Part shown: positions 45,372 through 54,180 of the stretch, in pieces
Position numbering within the stretch: position 1 is the first letter of the stretch
How the letters are laid out: each line of letters begins with the position of its first letter
Assembly: GCA_039822045.1 (NCBI GenBank)
Contig: JBCBMY010000001.1
Span: forward strand, 496,001-560,000
DNA length: 64,000 nucleotides
Direction of reading: 5' to 3'
Source of the DNA: HLUCCA09 sp039822045
Lineage (GTDB): Bacteria; Pseudomonadota; Alphaproteobacteria; Rhodobacterales; Rhodobacteraceae
Translations under genes and position numbers: made by a program
The notes under the pieces: generated by a model
What the model saw: the letters and a program-made list of their open reading frames with translations, nothing else
What the model was told of the DNA's origin: nothing
The model's database searches: none

Positions 45372-45447
45372 CTGCACTGCACTGCACTGCGCGGTCGGGC
45401 CGGCCGCCGGCCCGACACGCAGAGCGGCGCCTCCCAGAGGGGCGCCG
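45371..45447 (+). repeat. Pentamer repeat and two hairpins between the GNAT gene and obgE
   Basis: Right at the GNAT stop codon four CTGCA/CTGCG units follow in tandem (about 45372-45391). Then GTCGGGCCGGC-C-GCCGGCCCGAC forms a perfect 11-bp inverted repeat (45394-45416), and CGGCGCC/GGCGCCG a 7-bp stem (45425-45447). The hairpins may act as a terminator for the GNAT gene or as leader structure for obgE. Confidence 0.6.
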
Positions 45448-45489
45448 TGTCTCCTTGTCGGCATTACCGCCATCCGATAGGCGAGCCCA

Positions 45490-46521
45490 ATGAAGTTCCT
45501 CGATCTTGCCCGCGTCAATATTCGCTCGGGCTCCGGCGGCGCCGGGGCCGTGTCGTTTCGTCGGGAGAAGTTCATCGAGTATGGCGGCCCCGACGGGGGC
45601 GATGGCGGCCGGGGCGGCGATGTCGTGGCCCTCGCGGTTGATGGGTTGAACACGCTCATCGACTTCCGCTACCAGCAGCACTTCTTCGCAAAGAACGGCA
45701 CCCCGGGCATGGGCAAGGGCCGCACCGGGCCATCGGGTGCCGAGATCGTGCTCAAGGTCCCCGTCGGCACCGAGATCCTTGAGGAAGACGAGGAAACGGT
45801 CATCGCCGATCTGACCGAGGTCGGTCAGCGCGTGATCCTGGCCAAGGGCGGCAATGGCGGCTTCGGCAACCTCTACTTCAAATCGTCGACGAACCAGGCG
45901 CCGCGGCGCGCCAATCCGGGCCAACCCGGCATCGAGCGCACGCTCTGGCTGCGGCTCAAGCTCATCGCAGATGCGGGCCTCCTCGGCCTGCCCAATGCCG
46001 GCAAGTCCACCTTTCTCGCCGCCACCTCCAACGCCCGGCCCAAGATCGCCGACTATCCCTTCACCACGCTTCACCCCAATCTCGGTATCGTTGGCGTCGA
46101 CGGCGCCGAGTTCGTCGTGGCCGATATTCCGGGGCTGATCGAGGGCGCAAGCGAGGGCAGGGGCCTCGGCGACCGCTTTCTCGGTCATGTCGAGCGCTGT
46201 GCCGTCCTCCTGCACCTCGTCGACGGCACCGCCGAGGATCCGGCCGCCGATTGGGCCACCATCATCGGCGAGCTTGAGGCCTATGGCGGCGCCCTCGCCG
46301 ACAAGCCGCGCGTCACCGTCCTCAACAAGATCGACGCGCTCGAGCCCGAGGCCCGCGCTGCGGCCCGCGCCGCGCTTCAGGCCGCAACCGGCGCGCCCGT
46401 CCTCGAGATGTCCGGTGTCTCGGGCGAGGGCGTCGAGCAGGTCCTGCGTGCCCTCCGCGCCGAGGTGGATGCCGCGCGCGTGCCCGCCGAGCCAGAGGAG
46501 GACATGCCGTGGACACCCTGA
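45490..46521 (+). CDS. obgE: Obg GTPase, ribosome assembly
   Basis: A 343-residue protein: Gly-rich Obg domain (residues 1-158, GSGGAGAVSFRREKFIEYGG), then the GTPase domain with G1 GLPNAGKS (166-173), DIPGLIEGA as G3, and NKID as G4. It binds the 50S subunit late in assembly and links growth to stress and cell cycle. The end (PEEDMPWTP) overlaps the proB start by 13 nt. Confidence 0.96.
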   Translation: MKFLDLARVNIRSGSGGAGAVSFRREKFIEYGGPDGGDGGRGGDVVALAVDGLNTLIDFRYQQHFFAKNGTPGMGKGRTGPSGAEIVLKVPVGTEILEEDEETVIADLTEVGQRVILAKGGNGGFGNLYFKSSTNQAPRRANPGQPGIERTLWLRLKLIADAGLLGLPNAGKSTFLAATSNARPKIADYPFTTLHPNLGIVGVDGAEFVVADIPGLIEGASEGRGLGDRFLGHVERCAVLLHLVDGTAEDPAADWATIIGELEAYGGALADKPRVTVLNKIDALEPEARAAARAALQAATGAPVLEMSGVSGEGVEQVLRALRAEVDAARVPAEPEEDMPWTP

Positions 46522-47636
46522 CCGTGGCCGCGCGCCCCGACCTCCGCACCGCCCGGCGCCTTGTGGTCAAGATCGGCTCGGCCCTTCTGGTCGACCGCGC
46601 CAGCGGTGCGCTCCGCACCGAGTGGCTCGCCGCGCTTGCTCACGACATCGCCGCCGCCCGCTCCCGCGGGGCCGATGTTATCGTGGTCTCGTCCGGCTCC
46701 ATCGCGCTCGGCCGGGGCGTCCTCGGCCACGCGCCCGGGACGCTCGCCCTGGAGCAAAGCCAGGCCGCGGCCGCCGTGGGCCAGATCCGCCTCGCCCGCG
46801 CCTATGAGGCCGCGCTCGCGCCCCACGGCATCACCGCCGCCCAGATCCTCGTCACGCTCGACGACAGCGAGGACCGCCGCCGCTACCTCAACACCCGCGC
46901 CACCCTCCTGGCGCTCCTGGCGCACGGCGCCGTGCCCATTGTCAACGAGAACGACACAATCGCGACCGACGAGATCCGGTTCGGCGACAATGACAGGCTC
47001 GCCGCCCAGATCGCGGTGACGGTCGGCGCCGATCACCTCGTCCTTCTCTCCGATATCGACGGGCTCTACACCGCGCCGCCATCCGATGACCCCGCCGCCA
47101 CACGGCTCGACATCGTGCCGAGGGTCACGCCCCAGATCGAAGCCATGGCGGGCGATGCGGGCTCCGGCCTCTCGCGCGGTGGCATGAAAACCAAGGTCTG
47201 GGCCGCGAAAACGGCCACGGCGGCCGGCTGCGCGATGGCGATCACTCAAGGCGCGCGCCAGAGCCCGCTCGCCGCGCTGATCGACGACGCCCCCGCAACC
47301 TGGTTTCTGGCCCAGGGCACCCCACAGGCCGCGCGCCGCCGCTGGATCGCCTCGATGAAACCCCGCGGCACCGTCGTCGTCGATGCCGGTGCCGCCGGGG
47401 CCCTAGCGCGCGGGAAATCCCTGCTCCCGGCCGGCGTCACCGCTGTCGAGGGCCGGTTCGAGCGGGGCGAGCCCGTCGCCATTCACGGCCCCACGGGCGC
47501 CCTCGGCCAGGGCCTCACCCGCTATACCTCCAACGAGGCCCGCGCCCTTGCCGGCCATCGCTCAGGTGACATCGAGGCGATCCTCGGCTATCCCGGCCGG
47601 GCCGCCCTCGTTCACCGCGACGACATGGCCCTCTGA
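46509..47636 (+). CDS. proB: Glutamate 5-kinase
   Basis: A 375-residue enzyme that phosphorylates glutamate in the first step of proline synthesis. The kinase domain has LVVKIGSALLVD, VVSSGSIALGRG, FGDNDRLAAQIAVTVGADHL and the GGMKTKVWAAKTA loop; the C-terminal PUA domain (from about 285) includes PRGTVVVDAGAAGALARGKS. The GTG start at 46509 lies inside the obgE end. It is followed by proA after 44 nt; the two products form a complex that protects glutamyl phosphate. Confidence 0.96.
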   Translation: MDTLTVAARPDLRTARRLVVKIGSALLVDRASGALRTEWLAALAHDIAAARSRGADVIVVSSGSIALGRGVLGHAPGTLALEQSQAAAAVGQIRLARAYEAALAPHGITAAQILVTLDDSEDRRRYLNTRATLLALLAHGAVPIVNENDTIATDEIRFGDNDRLAAQIAVTVGADHLVLLSDIDGLYTAPPSDDPAATRLDIVPRVTPQIEAMAGDAGSGLSRGGMKTKVWAAKTATAAGCAMAITQGARQSPLAALIDDAPATWFLAQGTPQAARRRWIASMKPRGTVVVDAGAAGALARGKSLLPAGVTAVEGRFERGEPVAIHGPTGALGQGLTRYTSNEARALAGHRSGDIEAILGYPGRAALVHRDDMAL

Positions 47637-47680
47637 TCCGCCAGACACACCCACCGACTGCCACACGCGAGCCCGCCGCC

Positions 47681-48934
47681 ATGAAAGACCATCACGACGA
47701 CATCCAAGCGCTCATGGCCGATCTCGGCAGCGCCGCCCAGGCGGCCGCCGCCGAGCTCGCAACCGCACCGGCCGAAACGCGGGCCAGCGCCCTGACGCAC
47801 GCCGCCCGCGCCATTGAGGAACGCGCCGACGAGATCCTCGAGGCCAACGCCAAGGATCTCGCCTACGGCCAGGACAAGGGCCTCTCGCCCGCGATGATGG
47901 ACCGGCTCGCCCTCGACACTGCCCGCATCTCGGCCATGGCCAACGGCGTGCGCGCCGTGGCGGGCCAGCCCGATCCGATCGGCCAGGTCATCGACGCGTG
48001 GGACCGGCCGAACGGCCTCCATATCGAGCGCGTCCGCACGCCGCTTGGCGTGATCGGCGTGATCTATGAAAGCCGGCCCAACGTCACCGCTGATGCCGGC
48101 GCGCTCTGCCTCAAGGCGGGCAACGCGGTGATCCTGCGCGGCGGCTCCGAAAGCTTCCACAGCTCCGCCGCCATCCATGCCTGCCTTGTCGACGGTCTGC
48201 GCGCGGCGGGCCTGCCCGAGGCGTCGATCCAGCGCATTCCCACCCGCGACCGCGCCGCCGTCGCCGAGATGCTGCGCATGCAGGGCGTCATCGACGTGAT
48301 CGTGCCCCGCGGCGGCAAGGGCCTTGTGGGCCTTGTCCAGTCCGAGGCACGCGTCCCGGTCTTCGCCCATCTCGAGGGGATCTGCCACGTCTATGTCGAT
48401 GCCACGGCTGACCCCGCCAGGGCGCGCGCCGTCGCGCTCAACGCCAAAACCCGCCGCACCGGCATCTGCGGCGCGGCCGAGTGCCTTCTGGTCCATCGCG
48501 ACGCCGCCGAACTCGGCCAACAGATCGTCGACGACCTCATGGCCGCCGGCGTCGAGGTCTATGCCGAGGGTCTCACCGGCACCCGCCCCGCCACGGCCGA
48601 GGATTGGGGGACGGAGTTTCTCGACATGAAGATCGCCGCCAAAATTGTTGATAACATTGACCAAGCGATGGCCCACATCCGCCACCATGGCTCGTCGCAT
48701 ACCGAGGCAATCCTCACCGAGGATGATGCCGCCGCGACGCGCTTCTTCGCAGGGCTCGACAGCGCAATCCTGATGCGCAACGCCTCCACACAGTTCGCCG
48801 ACGGGGGCGAGTTCGGCATGGGCGCCGAGATCGGCATCGCAACGGGCAAAATGCACGCCCGCGGGCCGGTCGGTGTCAACGAACTGACGAGCTTCAAGTA
48901 TCTTGTGACCGGGCAGGGCGCCACCCGCCCCTGA
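47681..48934 (+). CDS. proA: Gamma-glutamyl phosphate reductase
   Basis: A 417-residue NADPH-dependent reductase of the aldehyde dehydrogenase superfamily, second step of proline synthesis. Seen: RTPLGVIGVIYESRPNVTAD, GNAVILRGGSESFHS, the catalytic-Cys region KTRRTGICGAAEC, and TGKMHARGPVGVNELTSFKY at the end. It follows proB in the obgE-proB-proA run. Confidence 0.96.
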   Translation: MKDHHDDIQALMADLGSAAQAAAAELATAPAETRASALTHAARAIEERADEILEANAKDLAYGQDKGLSPAMMDRLALDTARISAMANGVRAVAGQPDPIGQVIDAWDRPNGLHIERVRTPLGVIGVIYESRPNVTADAGALCLKAGNAVILRGGSESFHSSAAIHACLVDGLRAAGLPEASIQRIPTRDRAAVAEMLRMQGVIDVIVPRGGKGLVGLVQSEARVPVFAHLEGICHVYVDATADPARARAVALNAKTRRTGICGAAECLLVHRDAAELGQQIVDDLMAAGVEVYAEGLTGTRPATAEDWGTEFLDMKIAAKIVDNIDQAMAHIRHHGSSHTEAILTEDDAAATRFFAGLDSAILMRNASTQFADGGEFGMGAEIGIATGKMHARGPVGVNELTSFKYLVTGQGATRP

Positions 48935-48955
48935 CGCGCCTCCGACGCGCCCGGC

Positions 48956-49570
48956 TCAGAATTCCATCACGATCCGCGATTCGGTCCGGGTAACCGACAG
49001 GCTGCCCCGCAGCCGCCGCACCACATTCGGAACCAGGCCGAAATGCACCTGGCTCGGCCGAAGCGGCGCCGGCACGGTCCCGGCCGACAGCCCTTCCCAG
49101 AGCGCCGGGTCGGCCCGCATTTTTTCGGCATCGCCCTGAAAGCGCCAGCCATCCCGGCTGCGCGAGATATGCACCTGGCCGCCATAGGGCATCGCGCTTT
49201 CCAGGCACAACAGAAGCAGGAACGCGAGCTTCACTTCGCGACGGGGGCGGCCCTCGTCGACCGACCAGTGCACGCGCAGCCGCGCGCCCCTGTACAATTC
49301 CGTAAGGATCGTAAGCACTTCCGTCCGGCCCAGATCCTGGTCGTCACCGGCCTGCCCAAAGGCCACGCGGTAAAACCGCAAGCGCGCCTGCGCATTGCCC
49401 ACGCTGTCCGAAATGAGCGACAGCTCTGGCCCCGTCGAGGGCTCGCCCGACATGCCCAGCAACTCCACGCCATTGCCGATCGCGCCCACCGGGCTCACCA
49501 GGTCATGGCAGATCCGCGAGCCGATCAGCGCGCACAGGTCAACATCTTCGATTGGAAGCTCTGAATTCAT
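48956..49570 (-). CDS. chpT: ChpT-type histidine phosphotransferase
   Basis: A 204-residue protein with a dimerising helical hairpin carrying the phospho-accepting His22 (SRICHDLVSPVGAIGNGVEL) and a C-terminal degenerate HATPase-like domain (residues 95-204). ChpT relays phosphate from CckA to CtrA and CpdR; in Rhodobacterales this pathway controls motility, gene transfer agents and cell cycle traits. It is convergent with proA and divergent from the DUF3553 gene (31 nt between starts). Confidence 0.85.
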   Translation of the reverse strand: MNSELPIEDVDLCALIGSRICHDLVSPVGAIGNGVELLGMSGEPSTGPELSLISDSVGNAQARLRFYRVAFGQAGDDQDLGRTEVLTILTELYRGARLRVHWSVDEGRPRREVKLAFLLLLCLESAMPYGGQVHISRSRDGWRFQGDAEKMRADPALWEGLSAGTVPAPLRPSQVHFGLVPNVVRRLRGSLSVTRTESRIVMEF

Positions 49571-49601
49571 TCCCCATATACCCCTTCAAGTGGAGTTACT
49601 G

Positions 49602-49784
49602 ATGACCGACGACCTCAATGCCATCCTTGAACCCGGGATGTTCGTGCAGAACCCGACCGAGCCCGATTGGGGGCTTGGACAGGTCCAATCCCGCATCGGA
49701 CACCGGATCACAGTAAACTTTGAACATACCGGTAAGGTGGTCATCGATGGCCGCAAAATCGCACTTCTCCCCGTCTTCGACTGA
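49602..49784 (+). CDS. DUF3553 small protein
   Basis: A 60-residue protein, PGMFVQNPTEPDWGLGQVQS then KVVIDGRKIALLPVF, which matches the DUF3553 family: a small beta-rich SH3/Tudor-like domain also found fused to helicases such as UvrD/PcrA relatives. It has TGGAG 6 nt before the ATG. It is divergently transcribed from chpT and 162 nt before olsB. Function unknown. Confidence 0.8.
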   Translation: MTDDLNAILEPGMFVQNPTEPDWGLGQVQSRIGHRITVNFEHTGKVVIDGRKIALLPVFD

Positions 49785-49946
49785 CCGCTCCGTGCCTGGC
49801 CCCTGTCCATGGTTGCCGCAGCGGTCGCAACCGACGTTGCGGACTCAACCCTAGCGAGTGTGAATTGGAATGCAACCCGCCGAATTCGGGGAGGCCCGGC
49901 GCCTGTTGTTGCTTCGCCGCGCGCGACCGCGTAGACGCCGGAGCCG

Positions 49947-50744
49947 ATGACCGCGACCCCCATGCCCCTGTCCAGCCCGGCCCTCGAGACGCGCCTTGCG
50001 ACCACTGCGCATGACCTGCGCGCCGCCCAACACCTGCGCTACAAGGTGTTTGTCGAGGAGCTTGGCGCCGATGGTCCCGACGTGGATCACACCGCGCAGC
50101 TGGAGTGCGACACCCACGACCCAGACTATGACCACCTGATCCTCGTCGATCCCACGCGCGATCCGGCCACTTTGTCTCATGTGGTCGGCGTCTATCGCCT
50201 GATGCCGGGAGAACGGGCCGAGGCGGCGGGCGGCTTCTATTGTGCCGCGGAATACGACCTCTCGCCTCTTTTGGCCTCCGGGCGTCGCCTCCTGGAACTC
50301 GGGCGCTCGTGTCTGCATCCCGATGTGCGGGGCGGGCCGGGGCTTCTGCAGCTGTGGCGCGGCCTGGCCGACTATGCCGACGCGCGCGGGATCGAAGTGA
50401 TGTTCGGTGTCGCAAGCTTCCACGGAACCGATCCGGCCCCGCTCGCCCACCCACTCGCCTTTCTCCATCACCACCATCTCGCGCCCCCCGCCCTGCGCGT
50501 CACCGCGCGCCCGCCCGATGCTGTCTCGATGGATCTTCTGCCGCCCGACGCAATCGACAGGCGCGCCGCCGCCCGCGCCATTCCGGCGCTCCTCAAATCC
50601 TATCTCCGGCTCGGCGGAAAGGTGGGGCAGGGCGCGTGGATCGATCACGCCTTCAACACCATCGATGTCTGCCTGATCGTCGATCTGGCCGAAGTCAGCG
50701 AGAGCGCCCGCACGCTCTATGCCGGAGACCGCGCCGGCGCATGA
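49947..50744 (+). CDS. olsB: Ornithine N-acyltransferase (lyso-ornithine lipid synthesis)
   Basis: A 265-residue acyltransferase of the GNAT-like OlsB family. It transfers 3-hydroxyacyl from ACP to ornithine, giving lyso-ornithine lipid, a phosphorus-free membrane lipid. Seen: AQHLRYKVFVEELGADG, VVGVYRLM, LELGRSCLHPDVRGG and GIEVMFGVASFHGTDP. Its TGA overlaps the olsA ATG (ATGA). OlsBA lipids replace phospholipids at low phosphate in many marine alphaproteobacteria. Confidence 0.92.
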   Translation: MTATPMPLSSPALETRLATTAHDLRAAQHLRYKVFVEELGADGPDVDHTAQLECDTHDPDYDHLILVDPTRDPATLSHVVGVYRLMPGERAEAAGGFYCAAEYDLSPLLASGRRLLELGRSCLHPDVRGGPGLLQLWRGLADYADARGIEVMFGVASFHGTDPAPLAHPLAFLHHHHLAPPALRVTARPPDAVSMDLLPPDAIDRRAAARAIPALLKSYLRLGGKVGQGAWIDHAFNTIDVCLIVDLAEVSESARTLYAGDRAGA

Positions 50745-51571
50745 GCCTCACCTGGTACGGAGATGCCCCGCCACCGCCTCCGCGGGCCCTCGGCCTTCGC
50801 GACTGGTGGCGCGTCGGGCGTCGCGGTCTGCCCCTGGCGCTAGTAACGTTCGGATGCCTCGGCGTGCTGCTCCTCGTGCGTCTGGTCGAGCGTCCCGTCC
50901 ACGGCACAGCACGACCCTGGACCCCCTGGATCACCCGCTTTGTCTGCCACGCGGCATTCGTGATCCTCGGCATGCGGCGACTGCAGGTGGGGCGTCCCGA
51001 CAGTTCAAGCGCTGCCTCCATTGCCGTCTCCAACCATGTCAGCTGGCTTGATATTTTCGCACTGAATGCCGGCGATCCGGTCTATTTCGTCGCCAAGTCC
51101 GAAGTGGCGTCGTGGCCCGGCATCGGCTGGCTCGCCCGCGCCACCGGCACGGTCTTCATCCGTCGCAACCGCGGCGATGCCAGTCAGCAGGCCGAAACGC
51201 TCCGTGCCAGGGTCGATGCGGGCCACAGGCTCTTGCTCTTCCCCGAGGGCACCAGCACCGACGGGTCAAGCGTCGTGCCCTTCCGATCGTCGCTCTTTGC
51301 GGCCTTTCTGGGGGCAGACCGCGCCTCGGGCCTTGCCGTCCAGCCGATCACGCTCGCCTATACCGCGCCGCCGGACCAAGACCCGCGCTTCTACGGCTGG
51401 TGGGGCGATATGGGCTTTGGCGCGCATCTGCTGCATGTTCTCGCCGCTCCCCGGCAGGGCAGCGTGACCGTGACCTATCACACCCCGATCCCTGTTGCGG
51501 AAACGCGCGACCGTAAGGCCTTGGCGCGCCGGGCCGAGGACGCCGTCCGCGCCGGGCTCGGCTCAGGCTGA
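50741..51571 (+). CDS. olsA: Lyso-ornithine lipid O-acyltransferase
   Basis: A 276-residue membrane-bound PlsC-type acyltransferase that adds the second acyl chain. The HX4D motif is HVSWLD (H99, D104), the FPEGTSTDG motif lies at 167-175, and a hydrophobic segment (30-48) anchors it. It is coupled to olsB by ATGA overlap and overlaps the 3' end of the convergent thiE-like gene by 9 nt. Confidence 0.92.
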   Translation: MSLTWYGDAPPPPPRALGLRDWWRVGRRGLPLALVTFGCLGVLLLVRLVERPVHGTARPWTPWITRFVCHAAFVILGMRRLQVGRPDSSSAASIAVSNHVSWLDIFALNAGDPVYFVAKSEVASWPGIGWLARATGTVFIRRNRGDASQQAETLRARVDAGHRLLLFPEGTSTDGSSVVPFRSSLFAAFLGADRASGLAVQPITLAYTAPPDQDPRFYGWWGDMGFGAHLLHVLAAPRQGSVTVTYHTPIPVAETRDRKALARRAEDAVRAGLGSG

Positions 51572-52171
51572 CATCAGGGCCGAGAGGCGCCCGGCCGGGT
51601 CGTCGGCCCGCCAGACCTCTTCGCGAAAGGCCATGAAATCCGTTTTTTCCCAAAGCGTTCGGACCACCTTTTCATCCAAACCACCCTCGGCGACGACGGG
51701 CACTTCGATCACCTCGCTCCACCAGGCGAACAGGTCCGGCTCCGCGAGCTGCCCGTCGCCGAGCGCGCCCGAAACCGGGCCAAAAGCAACATAGTCGGCC
51801 CCGGCCTCGCCCGCATTCATCCCGTCATGTCGCGACGCGCCACACGCCGCGCCCACAATCGCGTCGCTCCCAAGGGCCGCCCGCGCGGCACGCACCCCCC
51901 GCGCACCCGTCAGGTGCACGCCGTCGAGCCCCGCCCGCTCCGACAGCGCCACATGCTCGCCCAGCACCAGCGCGACGTCCCGCGGTTCGGTCACGGCGCG
52001 ACACGCATCCGCGGCGCGCAAGATCCGGTCCTCCTCGCGCGTCGCCAGATCCAGGCGCACGCAGGCCACGTCCACATCGTCAAGAACGCGCGCCAAGTCA
52101 TTCGGAAATTGAGATAATTCAAACTCGGGCGGGGTGACGAGATAGATCTGCGGCCTGTCCTCGGCGGGCAT
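51563..52171 (-). CDS. ThiE-like protein with degenerate active site
   Basis: A 202-residue TIM-barrel protein of the thiamine phosphate synthase superfamily: DGVHLTG (83-89), AACGASRHDGMNAGEAGADY and VAFGPVSGALGDGQ. In true ThiE these regions read ND...DGVHLGQ.D, GxSxH and GPVFPTxTK, and bind the pyrimidine pyrophosphate and Mg; here the QLRxK motif is replaced by VRLDLA and several ligands are missing. So catalysis of thiamine phosphate formation is doubtful. No other thi genes are near. Rhodobacterales commonly carry such a divergent copy. Confidence 0.7.
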   Translation of the reverse strand: MPAEDRPQIYLVTPPEFELSQFPNDLARVLDDVDVACVRLDLATREEDRILRAADACRAVTEPRDVALVLGEHVALSERAGLDGVHLTGARGVRAARAALGSDAIVGAACGASRHDGMNAGEAGADYVAFGPVSGALGDGQLAEPDLFAWWSEVIEVPVVAEGGLDEKVVRTLWEKTDFMAFREEVWRADDPAGRLSALMSA

Positions 52172-52287
52172 GGCGTCGGGCTCCGATTGCGGCGTGGGTC
52201 GCCTCCCTTACCGCCTGTTGAGACAAAGCGCCATGCCCGCTTGATGCCCGACGCCCTGCGCCGTATGTCCGCCGCAAAAGGAGCACC

Positions 52288-53031
52288 ATGGCCGATCCCG
52301 TCTTCGTCCTCGTCCGCCCGCAGATGGGCGAGAACATCGGCGCCGCCGCCCGCGCGATGTGGAATTTCGAGCTGTCGCGCATGCGCCTCGTGGCCCCTCG
52401 CGATGGTTGGCCCAACACCCGCGCCGTCGCGCTCGCCTCGGGCGCCGGCCGCGTGCTCGACGATGCCGGCCACTTCGACGATGTCGCAAGCGCCGTGGCC
52501 GACTGTACCCATGTCTATGCCACCACAGCGCGCGCCCGCGGCCTCTCGCAGCCCGTTCTCACGCCGCAGGAGGCCATGGCCGAGGCGCGCGCCCTCACTG
52601 CCGATGGCGGCCGCTGTGCCGTGCTCTTCGGCCCGGAACGTGCAGGGCTCGAGAATGACGACGTCGCCCGTGCCTCTCGCATCGTCACCGTCCCCGTAAA
52701 CCCCTCGTTTTTCTCACTGAATCTCGCGCAATGCGTGCTGCTCCTCGCCTATGAGTGGCGCCGCCAGGGCGCGGCCGAGATCCCGCGCACCGAAATCGCC
52801 CGGGCCGAAGCGTTGGATGTCGAAAAGCTCGCCGAGCATTGGGAGCACCGTCTCGACACGGCCGGCTTCTTCTTCCCGCCCGAGAAGGCCGACGGCATGA
52901 AACTCAATGTTCGCAACATGTTCTCGCGCCTTGCTCTCAGCCGGGCCGACGTGCAAATCCTGCACGGCATGCTGCGCCAACTCACCCGAACCACCGCCGC
53001 GGCCCCTCCCGGCGATGCCGAAGGACCCTGA
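52288..53031 (+). CDS. trmJ: tRNA methyltransferase TrmJ (SPOUT family)
   Basis: A 247-residue SPOUT methyltransferase expected to methylate the ribose at position 32 of tRNA anticodon loops. N-terminal VLVRPQMGENIGAAARAMWN is the family signature; the SAM knot is formed by AVLFGPERAGLENDDVARAS and VPVNPSFFSLNLAQCVLLLAY. The C-terminal helices (MLRQLTRTTAAA) aid dimerisation. AAAAGGAG precedes the ATG. The next ATG follows its stop by one base. Confidence 0.93.
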   Translation: MADPVFVLVRPQMGENIGAAARAMWNFELSRMRLVAPRDGWPNTRAVALASGAGRVLDDAGHFDDVASAVADCTHVYATTARARGLSQPVLTPQEAMAEARALTADGGRCAVLFGPERAGLENDDVARASRIVTVPVNPSFFSLNLAQCVLLLAYEWRRQGAAEIPRTEIARAEALDVEKLAEHWEHRLDTAGFFFPPEKADGMKLNVRNMFSRLALSRADVQILHGMLRQLTRTTAAAPPGDAEGP

Positions 53032-53032
53032 C

Positions 53033-54178
53033 ATGGCCAAGAAACGCGCGATATTCGAGGAGGTTGGCGCGGCAAAGCCGGTCCGCGGCCAGCCCGAGGC
53101 CACCGGCGTCATTGACCGGGCCGCACGCCAGGGCGCCCGACGCGCCATAAGGCTCTGGCTTTACATGCTTTTTGCGCTTGTCGTCGTGATGATCGCCGTC
53201 GGCGGGCTGACGCGTCTCACCGATTCCGGCCTCTCCATCACCGAATGGGCGCCGATCAGCGGTGCCATCCCCCCGCTTTCCGCCGACGCTTGGGAGGCCG
53301 AGTTCGAGGCCTACCGCCAGATCCCCGAATATCAGTTGCAAAACAGGGGCATGACGCTCGACGAATTCAAGGTGATCTACTGGTGGGAATGGGGGCATCG
53401 CCAGCTCGGCCGCGTCATCGGCCTCGTCTGGGCCCTCGGCTTCGCCGGCTTCCTCATCGCCCGGCAGATCCCCGCGGGATGGACCGGCAAGCTCCTCCTT
53501 CTCGGCGGGCTCGGCGGCCTCCAGGGCGCGATCGGCTGGTGGATGGTGGCCTCGGGCCTCACCGGCGAAATGCTCGATGTCGCCTCCTATCGCCTGGCCA
53601 CCCATCTCGGGCTCGCCTTCGTCATCCTCGGCCTGATCTGGTGGTACGCGATGCAGCTCTCCCGCCCCCAAACCGACCTTCTTCAGGCCCGGCGCGGCCG
53701 CGAAGCGCGCCTCTGGGGCCTCTCCACAGGCGCCCTGCATCTGTGCTTCCTGCAGATCCTCCTTGGTGCTCTCGTGGCCGGGATCGATGCGGGGCGGAAC
53801 TATATCGACTGGCCGCTCATGGCCGGGGGCATCTTCCCGCCCCAACCCTTCGTCATCGAGCCAATCTGGCGGAATTTCTTTGAAAACGATGGGCTTGTGC
53901 AGTTCATCCACCGCGTCACGGGCTATGTCCTCGTCATCATGGTCGGCACGGTCTGGTGGGCCGCACGCCGCAGCCCCAACAGCCTGACGCGCCGCGCCTT
54001 CACCGACATGGCGCTCGTCACCGTCCTGCAGATCGTCGTCGGCATCGTCACGGTCATGAACAGCGCGCCCTGGCAGCTGGCCATTCTGCATCAGCTCACG
54101 GCCGTGCTCCTCTGGGTCACCATTCTGCGCGCCCGGTTCCTCGCAGGCTATCCTGTCGCACAATCGATCAGGGGGTAA
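53033..54178 (+). CDS. ctaA: Heme A synthase (CtaA, type 2)
   Basis: A 381-residue inner-membrane enzyme that oxidises heme O to heme A for cytochrome aa3. It has eight hydrophobic segments; heme-ligand histidines lie in WWEWGHRQLGR, RLATHLGLAFVI, VQFIHRVTGYVLVI and LAILHQLTAVLLWV. The LTRLTDSGLSITEWAPISGA segment is typical of the alphaproteobacterial type. It begins one base after the trmJ stop, so coupled expression is likely. Confidence 0.95.
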   Translation: MAKKRAIFEEVGAAKPVRGQPEATGVIDRAARQGARRAIRLWLYMLFALVVVMIAVGGLTRLTDSGLSITEWAPISGAIPPLSADAWEAEFEAYRQIPEYQLQNRGMTLDEFKVIYWWEWGHRQLGRVIGLVWALGFAGFLIARQIPAGWTGKLLLLGGLGGLQGAIGWWMVASGLTGEMLDVASYRLATHLGLAFVILGLIWWYAMQLSRPQTDLLQARRGREARLWGLSTGALHLCFLQILLGALVAGIDAGRNYIDWPLMAGGIFPPQPFVIEPIWRNFFENDGLVQFIHRVTGYVLVIMVGTVWWAARRSPNSLTRRAFTDMALVTVLQIVVGIVTVMNSAPWQLAILHQLTAVLLWVTILRARFLAGYPVAQSIRG

Positions 54179-54180
54179 AT

